Assembly (NCBI GenBank): GCA_019916065.1
Contig: CM034238.1
Span: forward strand, 32,187,721 to 32,251,720
DNA length: 64,000 nt
Direction of reading: 5' to 3'
From: Vitellaria paradoxa
Taxonomy: Eukaryota > Streptophyta > Magnoliopsida > Ericales > Sapotaceae
Shown here piece after piece: positions 10,101 through 20,806 of this stretch. A program made the position numbers and the translations under genes. Under the pieces are notes generated by a model. It was not told the origin of the DNA and did no database searches. It saw only the letters and a program-made list of their open reading frames with translations. How positions within the stretch are numbered: the stretch's first letter is position 1; every line of letters starts with the position of its first letter.

Positions 10101-10888
10101 CTGTTTGTGATTCTCTTTCTGCATGGGTGATATATGATTCTGGTCTATCTAAGTTTGCTACTGTGGCTACCATTATTCAAGAAGGAAGGTGGGCTTGGCC
10201 TAGAGTAAACTCAAATGAGCTTATGAAACTTAGGGGCACAACTTCTACTCTACCACCACCTAATACATTGGTTGATGATAAAGCTGTGTGGCGGCCTACT
10301 GGATGTACTTTCACTATCAAATTTGCTTGGGATGTTATTCGGGTTCATAGTAGAAAGGTTGATTGGTTCCCCATTGTGTGGTTTAAGCATCATATGCCTC
10401 GGTATTCTTTCATTTTGTGGCTAGCAATTCGGAATCGACTATCAACCCAAGATAAACTCATCTCTCATGGTGTTATTCCGCTCTCTAAATGTGCCTTATG
10501 TGAAGATGATATTGAAAGTCATTCACATCTGTTCTTTCAATGCTATTACACTACTCGGTTATGGGCTCAACTACTTGGTAAGCTTGGTTTGCAATGTGTT
10601 GCATCTACATGGGAAGATGTTATCCGGTGGTGTGTTATTGAGTTTTCCGAGAATTCCTTAATTCATTTCTTGGGAAAGTTAAGTGTTTCTTCTCTGATTT
10701 ACTTCATTTGGAGGGAGAGGAATGCCAGGATATTTCGGCATGTTTCTACTGAGCCATCTACTTTAATGCATCATCTGGAGACTGTTATTCGCCTTAGAGT
10801 AATGTCTATTAAGCCTTTTCCTAGATCTGATTGTAATAGGCATTTAGCAAAAGTGTGGTCCATTCCCTCCTCCGTTTTAAGGGAATAA
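7194..10888 (+). pseudogene. LINE ORF2 (endonuclease, reverse transcriptase, zf-RVT), frameshifted
   Basis: ORF2 supplies target-primed reverse transcription. The start MIKIGCWNIRGLN at 7194 is the endonuclease N-terminus with the catalytic Asn of WNIRGLN, followed by LACIGLVETNV (catalytic Glu) and, in the next frame, WLVLGDFNAV. Frame breaks fall at 7498-7538 (tail-only insertion plus duplication), near 7760 and near 9450. RT motifs are intact: FRPISCCNTIYKCITK, KVDLMKAYDSVRWEFLW, GLRQGDPLSPYLF, and the catalytic box CFADD near 9310. The C-terminal zf-RVT-type region reads FILWLAIRNRLSTQ then CALCEDDIESHSHLFFQC. The stop is at 10886-10888. With three frame breaks it cannot make a full protein. 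Confidence 0.9.
7498..7521 (+). mobile_element. Tail-only micro-insertion, cttacc(A)18
   Basis: aaggacctgaata at 7485-7497 recurs at 7526-7538; counting the preceding gat plus one mismatch the duplication is 17 bases. Between the copies lie only cttacc, 18 A and the duplication edge. The insert equals the last bases of a LINE tail. It adds 41 bases to ORF2 and shifts its frame. Confidence 0.85.
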
Positions 10889-11160
10889 TTGCTTATTATG
10901 AGGTTGGTTTACAAGTGGTGATGGTATGCCCCTTTTGTTTTGTAATTCATTGAATTTTTATTACAAATAAAATTATTTACCTCTCAAAAAAAAAAAAAAA
11001 AAACAAAAACTAATTGAAGCAATATGTTGCCAAAATAACCTCTATTGCTTCAATCTTCACCGTCCATTGAGGAGGTAGAAAATTATAAATAGAGGTCACC
11101 CTCCCATTTGTAAGCATCCAAGTTTGAGGCGTAAAATTGAAAGCCCATGCCAATTGTAAC

Positions 11161-11216
11161 ACATTTGCACAATTGTCACACATTTGCACAATTGTCACAC
11201 ATTTGCACAATTGTCG
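11161..11216 (+). repeat. Three-copy 19-bp minirepeat
   Basis: acatttgcacaattgtcac is present three times in tandem (starts 11161, 11180, 11199, last copy incomplete). Every other A unit has a single acctttgcacaattgtcg here, so this is a local expansion in the transcribed-region equivalent, between the TATA-like box and the aataaa motif. Confidence 0.9.
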
Positions 11217-12427
11217 TGTATCTTAAAATAAACTAATTGAAGCAATATGTTGCCAAAATAACCTCTATTGAGTAGATTTCTTTATTTCGGGATATACATA
11301 TTTATTATTTATGCGATCAATGACCAGCCTAAAGTAAAGTTGTCGATTGGGCAAATAATAGACATACCTACGGGAATAAATATTTGGTTTCCATGTGAAC
11401 AATGAACTGGCCCAAAAGAAGTCATTGTTTGACAGGATTTATTGCCAGCATTCGATTACTGCACGGAGAGTACCACTTGTAAGTTGATGTTTCTGTCCGA
11501 AGATTAAACATTAACGTTGTCCTAGAATCTTGAAATGGGCCCACCACCATCGTTTTAGTTATTTATTTCATGCATATATGTGCTATCATTGAATGTCGTG
11601 ATGTAATTTTGGAATGTAAGCTTATTATTTTTCTTAGTTCTCTATTTAGTTGGTGCATCGATGTGCTCATCGAGGGCCTTCCGGAAGCATATTATGGGCC
11701 CCGTAACATTTCCCGGATCAAAAATTATGGCCATTTGAAATTTTGCCGATAAAAATTTCAAAACAACACACCTGGGGCTCCAATCCCTTCCCCCGGCCTC
11801 AAAACTAACATAACCACAGAATTTAGGATTATATCTGGTGTTGTGTGGATTTAATAATCCATAATAATACGTGGGAAGTTTCCTTTGGATTCTGAACAAG
11901 TAAATATCTTGGATATTTTTGTGGAGGAATCTAGAGCTTTAATCTTCACCGTTTATTGAGAAGGTAGAGGGCTATTAATAAAGGTCAACCCCCCCATCTG
12001 TAAGCATCCAAGTTTAAGGCGGAAAATTGTAAGCCCTTGACCATTGTAACACCTCTACGCAATCGTCTTTTATTTTGTAATAAACTATTTGAAGCAATTA
12101 CCAAAAAGAAAAAAATAATTACGAAAACAATAAGAAAAACTATATGCCGCCAAAGTAACCTCAATTGTGTAGTTTTGTTTATTTTGGGATATGAAGATGT
12201 GTAGTTCATTATTTCTGCGAGTAATGACCAGCCTAAAGAAAGGTTATTGATTGGCCAAATAATTAACATACCTGCGGGAATAAATATCTAGTTACCATGT
12301 GAACAATGAATTGGGCCAAAAGGAGTCATTATTTGATAGAATTTATTTTTAGCATTTGATTACTGCATGGAAGGTGCCACTTATAAGTTGATGATTCTGT
12401 CCGAAGCCTAAACATTAATGTTGTGCT

Positions 12428-12450
12428 TATTTACCAAAAAAAAAAAAAAA
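12428..12450 (+). mobile_element. Tail-only micro-insertion, tatttacc(A)15
   Basis: cattaatgttgtgct at 12413-12427 recurs at 12452-12466. The only sequence between is tatttacc, 15 A and one c. Other B units (for example 17050 and 18825) read through cattaatgttgtgctagata with no insert, giving empty-site references inside the window. Confidence 0.87.
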
Positions 12451-13752
12451 CCATTAATGTTGTGCTAGATATCTTGAAATGGGATTATTTTAGTTATTTA
12501 CGTCATAAGTATTTGTGCCATCATTGAATGTCATGACATAATTTTGGATTATGAGCTTACTATTTTTTATAGTTCTCTACTTAGTTAGCACGTTGACGGG
12601 CTCGTCGAGAGCTTTCCGGAAAACATATGATGGGCCTCGTAACATTTCCCGGATCAAGAGTCATGGCCATTTGAAAATTTGCCGGCAAAAATTCCAAAAC
12701 AACAAACTAGGGGCTCCAATCACTCGCCTGGCCACAAAACTAGCTAACACAACCATAGAATTTAGGATTATTCCTTGTGTTATGTCGATATTTTTTTCAT
12801 TATTACTATAGATTCTAAAATATGTGAGAAACTTCCTTTGGAAGCTCATTGAGCAAATATCTTGGATGCTTTTGCAGCGGATTCTAGAGCTTCAACCTTC
12901 ACCGTCCATTGAGGAGGTAGAAAATTATAAGTAGAGGTCACCCTCCCATTTGTAAGCATCCAAGTTTGAGGTGTAAAATTGAAAGTCTATGACAATTGCA
13001 ACACCTTTGCACAATTGTCGTGTATCTTAAAATAAACTAATTGAAGCAATATGTTGCCAAAATAACCTCTATTGAGTAGATTTGTTTATTTCGGGATATA
13101 CATATTTATTATTTATGCGATCAATGGCCAGCCCAAAGGAAAGTTGTCGATTGGGCAAATAATAAACATACCTGCGGGAATAAATATTTGGTTTCCATGT
13201 GAAGAATGAACTGGCCCAAAAGAAGTCATTCATTGTTTGACAGGATTTATTGCCAGCATTCGATTACTGCACGGAGAGTACCACTTGCAAGTTGATGTTT
13301 CTGTCCGAAGATTAAACATTAACGTTGTCCTAGAATCTTGAAATGGGCCCACCACCATCATTTTAGTTATTTATGTCATGCATATCTGTACTATCATTGA
13401 ATGTCGTGATGTAATTTTTGATTGTGAGCTTACTATTTTTCTTAGTTCTCTATTCAGTTGGTGCATCAACGTGCTCGTCGAGGGCCTTTCGGAAGCATAT
13501 TATGAGCCCCATAAAATTTCCCAGTTCAAAAGTTATGGCCATCTGAAATTTTGCCGATAAAAATTTCAAAACAACACACCTGGGGCTTCAATCCCTTCCT
13601 CCGGCCCCAAAACTAACTAACATAACCACAGAATTTAGGATTATTTCTTGTGTTGTGTGGATTTATTAATCTATAATAATATGTGGGAAGTTTCCTTTGG
13701 ATTCTCAACAAGTAAATATCTTCGATATTTTTGCGGAGGATTCTAGAGCTTT

Positions 13753-16448
13753 TTTTTTTTTTTTGGTAATTAAGTATGATTTGGATTAATGGAAAAATAA
13801 AATTTTACATCTTCTTGGGGGTATACCCCCGTGTTACATCATCAAACAAGAAAGATCTAACAGATTTAATCTTTTATTTGGGATATTGCTAAATTGGACA
13901 ACTGATAAGAGCCTTTTAGTTCCTTCCAACATGTCTCCCTTTTGCACTTGTTTGAGCTAGTGCTTGCTTGAGCTTTGAATTTTTCTTCCTTTGGCTTTTA
14001 GAGATTTTAAGTTCCTAATCATCAACAGCCTTATCATTTGAAGAAGAAGGGGTCTCCATATCACTTTCATTCACTAAGTCTCCACGTAAGGGAGTGAGTT
14101 TCCCAATTTTTGATTGTGGGTCTAGAATTGCCAAAGCCGAATCCTTTTCTTCTTGCTTGATGAGACATTGAAATTTGTTGCTTGTTCCAATAATTGAATC
14201 AACATTCTCCTCAACAGGTTTGGAAATAGTCAAAGGGGGAATAGACAAAGGCCTTCCATCACTTGGCATGTCAAGATATCCAGATTTGTTGCTCAATGCA
14301 ACTTCCTTTGAGCACTCGGCCACTTCTCTAGCTGAATTCACCATTGAATTAATCATATGATTAGGAACTAGCTTGCTCTCCTCCTCTGGTATTTTCTCTG
14401 TTTCTTCAACTGTCTTGTTAACCTGCCTCGATTCCTTCTTCATGGACATGGAACATTGTGTTGATCTATGACTAATTTGTTTGCAAACCTCACAAACGGT
14501 TGGAAGCCACTCATATTCTACATCTTGTTGAAATAAGCTGCCATCATAATCTTGGATCTCTATAGTATACGGATGGGGAGAATGGACATCAATTTCAACA
14601 CACATCCTTGCAAAAGCCAATCTTTCCCTCGTGGCAGTCATTCGGTCAGTGAATAAAGGGTGGCCAATCTGACTTGCTATCTTGCTTAGTGTTTTGGGAG
14701 ACCACAAGTGAAGCTTTAGATGAGGAAGTTTCACCCAAACTAGTATTTTGTCTGGACATGTTCTATCATAGGTTTGGGAAGATGACCATGGCTTCAAGAC
14801 TAATGGTTTGTCAAAATAACTCCAAGGCCCCATTTCCAGAACCTTTTGTTTTGATTCTTCATCATGAAAATCATACACAAAAATACCTGGTTTAAGGATG
14901 AAAAGATCAATATGGCCGAATGCTCTCCACCTCTTCTCCACGAATTGCTTCATGAGTTTGTATGGAGGTTTAGCTCCAATTACATATCCGACCAAAGCAC
15001 TACTCCATCTATCTAGTTCTTTTGAGACTTCATCTCTAGTTATTGTTATGGATGGAAGACCATCTTTGGCTTGAGAGGTGCTGGAGATAAACTCTAGGGA
15101 TGTGCCGTTTGACTTAACTTTATTAGAGTTAAACAATTGTGACCAAGTAGGTTTAGATGTAGTGGGGGACGGGTCTTTAGGTTCTTGGTTACTTGCCAAG
15201 GAGTTAGTTGAGGTTTTTGGTCCTTTTAGAGGGGAGGATTTGTCTTCTAGTTCAGCTAAGTAAATAGGTGGCAGATTTGGGTGGGTTTCAACATTGGTGG
15301 GTGGGAATTGAAGGTCATTATCCAAAGGAAATAGGTTTGGCCCGTCCAAGTTAGTGGGGGTAGGTGTTGACTTCAGCTTTTCTTTGGTTTTTTCAAGGGA
15401 TTGAGTGACCGCGTAAGGAGGGAAGTTAACTTTGAATTTGTCAACAAAAGGGGGTGGCTGATTTTGAATTTCAAATTGAGGGCTTGCTTGGGTATTACAC
15501 AGATGGTAGTTGCTTGAACTAGGGGTATTGACTTTCGGTTTATAGGGTAGGTGAGTGGTTGACAAAGTATGTTGGTTTTTGTCTTGTATAGTGGCTTTTT
15601 CCATTGGAATAATAGCTTAGTTCGGGTAAAGGGATTCTTGACCGTGTGGGAAAGGATCCTGGGAGCTATCATGGGATGGTTGCAGCCTTTTGGGTTCTAG
15701 AAGAATGGAAGAATTGCTGGGGCAACAAGCTTGGACCGTTTGGTGAAGGATATGGTGCTTTGATGGTCTAGGTATGTTAGGGTGGTCCTCCTTCAAGATC
15801 GGGCAAGCTTGGGAGAGAGGAGATTCCACAGAGCCAGGGAGAGTAAACATACCTTCACTAGGCCTTGCAATTGCTATTGTTTATTCCTTAGGCATGCTCT
15901 TCATGCTTTCTCCAAAGGATGCCATTCCTTTATCCTCAAGAGGACGAAAACCTTCTTCTCCTAGCATTTTTACTTCTTGGGTGCAGGTTGAAGAGTAAGC
16001 CCCAACGATTTCATTAATCTTGAAAGTGAGGTTTTTCATTTTTGTAATTTCGGCTAAAAGCTCCTCAAGACTCCAGCGAGCATGAGGTTTGGGCTTGGCA
16101 ACTGGTGAGCATGGTGATGAGAAGAAAGGCATAAGCACTACTTCTAACTTCTCCTTCTCAGATAAAAGTGGAATAGAAGAAGATGAATCCAACAACATGA
16201 ACTCATCCAAACCTATACCACCCATTTTGGGGCCATTGTGAGTAGCATTCTTGTTCTTAGTTTTCCTTCCCTCAATGGCTAAAACTTGATGACCTTCAAA
16301 GGAACTACTACCCAAACCTTGTCTTGAATTGGATTATGTGGTTGAGGAATGTAAATTGGAGGTTTGGGGAGATGGCAAGAGAGCATTGGAAGATGATGGA
16401 TTGAGGTTGGCAGCCATGGTTTTAGAAAGAGAGAGTTTTAGCTATGGT
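13753..16448 (-). mobile_element. ORF1-only LINE with 15-bp target duplication
   Basis: ggattctagagcttt at 13738-13752 and 16449-16463 flanks a 2.7-kb minus-strand insert. Read on the minus strand it has a short 5' UTR (accatagctaaaactctctc), ORF1, about 250 bases of 3' sequence with the hairpin gggggtatacccccaag, and the end cttaattacc(A)n. No endonuclease or RT sequence lies between ORF1 and the 3' end. It is a LINE-like unit whose ORF2 is missing but whose 5' end, ORF1 and 3' end are kept, so its spread would need RT supplied in trans. Confidence 0.88.
14015..16417 (-). pseudogene. LINE ORF1 (DUF4283-like plus CCHC), mostly open in its second half
   Basis: The first ATG at 16417 gives MAANLNPSSSNALLPSP; the N-terminal third has stops and frame changes (16315-15881 reads GLDEFMLLDSSSSIPLLSEK). 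From 15604 to 14015 a 529-codon frame is open. It holds WSQLFNSNKVKSNGTSLEF, LDRWSSALVGYVIGAKPPYK, RWRAFGHIDLFILKPG, GPWSYFDKPLVLKPW and LKLHLWSPKTLSKIASQIG, the DUF4283-like RNA-binding domain. The knuckle CEVCKQISHRSTQC (CX2CX4HX4C) follows, then a low-complexity acidic tail ending DKAVDD. No ORF2 start follows the stop. Confidence 0.85.
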
Positions 16449-16621
16449 GGATTCTAGAGCTTTAATCTTCACCGTCCATTGAGGAGGTAGAGGGCTATGA
16501 ATAAAGGTCAACCCCCCTATCTGTAAGCACCCAAGTTTAAGGCGGAAAATTGTAAGCCCTTGACCATTGTAACACCCTTTACGCAATCGTCTTTTATTTT
16601 GTAATAAACTGTTTGAAGCAA

Positions 16622-16725
16622 GGCTTGTAGCTCAGTGGTTAAGAGCCTCTCCTGCCCGCTCATTGCTCGAGTTCGAGTCTTCCTCCTCCCCCCTTATAAA
16701 AAAAACTTTACCTTTCAAAAAAAAA
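16622..16725 (+). mobile_element. tRNA-derived SINE with LINE-like tail
   Basis: Inserted in a B unit; gtttgaagcaa (16611-16621) and gttgaagcaa (16726-16735) flank it. The body opens ggcttgtagctcagtggtta and contains a perfect box A type tagctcagtgg (16628-16638) and box B type agttcgagtct (16670-16680), 31 bases apart as in tRNA-derived Pol III promoters. The 3' end actttacctttc(A)9 copies the LINE 3' end at 22685-22712 and 20161. About 104 bases; no tRNA anticodon fold is evident. Confidence 0.85.
16628..16680 (+). promoter_or_regulatory. Internal RNA polymerase III promoter (box A and box B) of the SINE
   Basis: tagctcagtgg fits the box A consensus TRGYnnArTGG exactly. gttcgagtc fits the core of GGTTCGAnTCC with the first g replaced by a. 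Spacing is that of a tRNA gene. Confidence 0.8.
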
Positions 16726-19700
16726 GTTGAAGCAATTACCAAAAAGAAAAAATAATTACCAAGAAAATAAGAAAAACTATATGCCGTCAAAGTAACCTCA
16801 ATTGTGTAGATTTGTTTATTCCGGGATATGAAGATGTGTATGTTCATTATTTATGCGAGTAATGACCAGCCCAAAGGAAGGTTATCGATTGGCCAAATAA
16901 TAAAAATACATGCGGGAATAAATATCTAGTTACCATGTGAACAATGAATTGGGCCAAAAGAAGTCATTACTTGACAGGATTTATTGTCAGCATTTGATTA
17001 CTGCATGGAAGGTACCACTTACAAGTTGATGTTTCTGTCCGAAGGCTAAACATTAATGTTGTGCTAGATATCTTGAAATGGGATTATTTTAGTTATTTAC
17101 ATCATAAGTATTTGTGCCATCATTGAATGTCATGACATAATTTTGGATTATATGCTTATTATTTTTCATAGTTCTCTACTTAGTTAGCACGTTGACGGCC
17201 CCGTCGAGAGCTTTCCAGAAAACATATGATAGGCTCCTAACATTTCTCGGATCAAAAGTTATGGCCATTTGAAAATATTTGCCGGCAAAAATTTGAAAAC
17301 AACAAACTAGGGGCTCCAATCACTCGCCTGGCCACAAAACTAGCTAACACAACCATAGAATTTAGGATTATTCCTTGTGTTATGTGGATATTTTTTTTGT
17401 TATTACTATGGATTCTAAAATATGTGGGAAGCTTCCTTTGGAAGCTCATTGAGCAAATATCTTGGATACTTTTGCAGCGGATTCTAGAGCTTCAATCGTC
17501 ATCGTCCATTGAGGAGGTAGAAAATTATAAATAGAGGTCACCCTCCCATTTGTAAGCATCCAAGTTTGACGTGTAAAATTAAAAGCCCATGACAATTGCA
17601 ACACCTTTGCACAATTGTCGTCTATCTTAAAATAAACTAATTGAAGCAATATGTTGCCAAAATAACCTCTATTGAGTAGATTTGTTTATTTCGAGATATA
17701 CATATTTATTATTTATGCAATCAATGACCAGCCCAAAGGAAAGTTATTGATTGGGCAAATAATAAACATACTTGGAGGAATAAATATTTGGTTTCCATGT
17801 GAACAATGAACTGGCCCAAAAGAAGTCATTATTTGACAGGATTTATTGCCAGAATTCGATTACTGCATGGAGAGTTCCACCTGCAAGTTGATGTTTCTGT
17901 CCGAAGATTAAACATTAACGTTGTCCTAGAATCTTGAAATGGGCCCACCACCATCGTTTTAGTTATTTATCTCATGCATATCTGTGCTATGATTGAATGT
18001 CGTGACGTAATTTTGGAATGTGAGCTTACTATTTTTCTTAGTTCTCTGTTTAGTTGGTGCATCGACGCGCTCGTCGAGGGCCTTCCGGAAGCATATTATG
18101 GGCCTCGTAACATTTTTAGATCAAAAGTTATGGCCATCTGAAATTTTGCCAATAAAAATTTCAAAACAACACACCTGGGGCTCCAATCCCTTCCCCAGGC
18201 CCCAAAACTAACATAGCCACAGAATTTACGATTATTACCTGTGTTGTGTGGATTTATTAATCCATAATAATACGTGGGAAGTTTCCTTTGGATTCCCAAC
18301 AAGTAAATATCTTGGATATTTTTGCGGAGGATTCTAGAACTTTGATCTTCACTGTCCATTGAGGAGGTAGAGGGTTATGAATAGAGGTCAACCCCCCATC
18401 TGTAAGCATCCAAGTTTAAGGTGGAAAGTTGTAAGCCCTTGACCATTGTAACACCCTCTACGCAATCGTCTTTTATTTTGTAATAAACTATTTGAAGCAA
18501 TTACCAAAAAGAAAAATAATTACGAAAAAGATAAGAAAAAATATATGCCGTCAAAGTAACCTCAATTGTGTAGATTTGTTTATTCTGGGATATGAAGATG
18601 TGTATGTTCATTATTTATGCAAGCAATGACCAGCCCAAAGGAAGTTTATTGATTGGCTAAATAATAAATATACCTGCGGGAATAAATATCTAGTTACCAT
18701 GTGAGTAATGAATTGGGCCAAAAGAAGTCATTACTTGACAGGATTTATTGTCAGCATTTGATTACTGCATGGAAGGTACCATTTACAAGTTGTGCTAAAC
18801 ATTAATGTCCGAGGGCTAAACATTAATGTTGTGCTAGATATCTTGAAATGGGATTATTTTAGTTATTTACGTCATAAGTATTTGTACCATCATTGAATGT
18901 CATGACATAATTTTGGATTATGAGCTCACTATTTTTTAAGTTCTCTTCTTAGTTAGCGCGTCGGCGAGCTCATCGAGAGCTTTCCGAAAAACATATGATG
19001 GGCCTTGTAACATTTCCTAGGTCAAAAGTTATTACCATTTTGGCAAAAATTTGAAAACAACAAACTAGGGGCTCCAATCCCTCACCTGGCCACAAAACTA
19101 GCTAACACAACCATAGAATTTAGGATTATTCCTTGTGTTATGTGGATATTTTTTTTTATTATTACTATGGATTATAAAATATATGGGAAGCTTCCTTTGG
19201 AAGCTCATTGCGCAAATATCTTGGATACTTTTGCAGCGGATTCTAGAGCTTCAATCTTCACCGTCCATTGAGGAGGTAGAAAATTATGAATAGAGGTCAC
19301 CCTTCCATTTGTAAGCATCCAAGTTTGACGTGTAAAATTGAAAGCCCATGACAATTGTAACATCTTTGCACAATTGTCGTGAATCTTAAAATAAACTAAT
19401 TGAAGCAATATGTTGCCAAAATAACCTCTATTGAGTAGATTTGTTTATTTCGGGATATACATATTTATTATTTATGTGATCAACGACCAGCCCAAAGGAA
19501 AGTTGTCGATTGGGCACATAATAAACATGCCTGCGGGAATAAATATTTGGTTTCCATGTGAACAATGAACTGGCCCAAAAGAAGTCATTGTTTAATAGGA
19601 TTTATTGTCGGCATTCGATTACTGCACGGAGAGTACCACTTGCAAGTTGATGTTTCTGTCCGAAGATTAAACATTAACGTTGTTCTGGAATCTTGAAATG

Positions 19701-20607
19701 AGCCCACCACCATCATTTTAGTTATTTATGTCATGCATATCTGGGCTATCATTGAATGTCATTACGTAATTTTGGAATGTGAGCTTACTATTTTTCTTAG
19801 TTCTCTATTTAGTTGGTGCGTCGACGTGCTCGTCAAGGGCCTTCCAGAAGCATATTATGGGCCCCATAACATTTCCCGGACAAAAGTTTATGGCCATATG
19901 AAATTTTACCGATAAAAATTACAAAACAACACACCTGGGGCTCCAATCCCTTCCCCAGACCCCAAAACTAACTAACATAATCACAGAATTTAGGATTATT
20001 CCTTGTATTGTGTGGATTTATTAATCCATAATAATATGTGGGAAGTTTCCTTGGGATTCTCAACAAGTAAATATCTTGAATATTTTTGTGGAAGATTTTA
20101 GAGCTTTGATCTTCACCGTCCATTGAGGATGTAGAGGGCAATGAATAGAGGTCAACCCCCTTTTTTTTGAAAGGTAAAAGGAAATTTAATTGATTAAGAA
20201 ATTTTGTGAACAAATACCTCAATGGCATACCCCTGGGAAGAACAATCAAATAAACTAACCCTTATAACGAATGAATCAATACAAAACAAAGGAAATAAAC
20301 TCAATCAACAAGCTAAGTGTTCAAAAGAGAGGAGGGGAGATTCCAATGCTGAACTAATTGACGATTCTGATCACTTTTCGGAAATCCTGTGCATCTCATT
20401 ATACGTAGCCGAACTAAAGTCTTAATAGATCGAAGTGTAGTCATCTCATCGAAATAATAGTTCTCATGCTTCCTTTTATTCCGTTCCTTCCAAATAACAT
20501 AAACACAAGTTGCAAAAGCATGTTTTCCAATAACCGAAAGCAAGGAGGACCCACGAAAGTGATGTAACACCCAATCAACAACTTCAGCCTAGGAAGACAT
20601 TGTAAAT

Positions 20608-20806
20608 CTAAATTTTTTGGTAATAAAATAAACGCTTAACTACCAAAAAAAAAAAAAAATTCCTCGATGAAGCTGATGAAATGCTAAGGATGGGTTTTGT
20701 TGAAGATGTTGAGCTTATTCTAGGCAAGGTGGAGGATCCTAGCAAAGTTCAAACACTTCTATTCAGTGCCACCCTGCCATTAATTACCAAAAAAAAAAAA
20801 AAAAAA
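20608..20806 (+). mobile_element. Composite retro-insertion: LINE tail, helicase fragment, second tail
   Basis: Inserted in the minus LINE arm. Order on the plus strand: ctaaattttttggtaataaa then aataaacgcttaactacc and about 15 A (the 3' end of the LINE family at 30064); 120 bases of a DEAD-box helicase in sense; then ttaattacc and about 20 A. The flanks aagacattgtaaat (20594-20607) and aagacaaagtaact (20807-20820) agree at 11 of 14 positions; the uninterrupted partner arm reads agaagacaaagtaacttg in the same sense, so this is a target duplication. One insertion with three unrelated joined pieces suggests serial template jumping during reverse transcription. Confidence 0.82.
20660..20779 (+). 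pseudogene. DEAD-box RNA helicase fragment (motifs II and III), captured host sequence
   Basis: Forty uninterrupted codons begin [20 protein letters not shown] and end [14 protein letters not shown] (motif II, the Walker B ATPase box) and SAT (motif III) lie at the family's usual distance. The stretch [15 protein letters not shown] resembles plant nucleolar RH7/PRH75-type helicases better than chloroplast RH3 types, from memory. It has no promoter, start or flanking helicase sequence and is bounded by a poly(A) on one side and a LINE tail on the other, so it is a captured fragment, not a gene. Its open frame suggests recent capture. Confidence 0.88.

Larger units (their letters stand above)
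5006..11006 (+). mobile_element. Full-length L1-type LINE with 18-bp target duplication
   Basis: The 18-base sequence aaactaattgaagcaata occurs at 4988-5005 and again at 11007-11024, directly flanking the element; the site is the poly(A)-signal region of an A repeat unit. Contents in order: short 5' UTR with first ATG at 5024, ORF1 (5024-7197), ORF2 (7194-10888, ATGA overlap), 3' UTR with ggtatgccccttttg and a poly(A)-rich tail (10986-11006). Length is that of a complete plant L1. Both ORFs are broken, and it has received two small insertions of its own (5459-5517 and 7498-7521). Confidence 0.93.
11007..13752 (+). repeat. A/B tandem repeat, block 2
   Basis: Resumes at the LINE target duplication and contains a truncated A start (11025-11047), a second A promoter section (TATA-like at 11084), B (about 11974), A (12925) and the start of the next B. 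The jump from cctctattg to cttcaatcttcaccg at 11047 shows an internal rearrangement that duplicates the A promoter region. A short insertion lies at 12428. The block ends where an ORF1-only LINE entered at ggattctagagcttt (13738-13752). Confidence 0.85.
16449..20160 (+). repeat. A/B tandem repeat, block 3 (B-A-B-A-B)
   Basis: Continues block 2 after the LINE. TATA-like positions: B about 16495, A 17527, B about 18373, A about 19284, B about 20136. Same-variant spacing is about 1.76 kb (A markers 17339 and 19097; B markers 18205 and 19966), so the repeating unit is an A+B pair. The last B is cut at aatagaggtcaaccccc by a LINE tail at 20161. Upstream of the TATA region, gtgacgtaattttgg (A half) alternates with atgacataattttgg (B half), a TGACGT-type bZIP-site core that differs between variants. 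Confidence 0.87.

Noticed and set aside
16622..16725. Functional tRNA gene
   Set aside because: Boxes A and B are good, but the acceptor ends do not pair and the 3' end is a LINE-like tail with poly(A).
2398..20160. Short frames in the A/B repeat (60-95 codons, both strands)
   Set aside because: They recur only because the DNA repeats, with stops and starts differing between units.
2398..20160. A/B array as an endogenous pararetrovirus or virus-derived promoter
   Set aside because: The TATA-like box followed by a poly(A) signal would fit, but no coat, movement or RT sequence nor a tRNA-Met primer site is linked to any unit.
20660..20779. Functional DEAD-box helicase gene
   Set aside because: Just 40 codons between retroposon tails; no other helicase motif, start, intron or terminator nearby.
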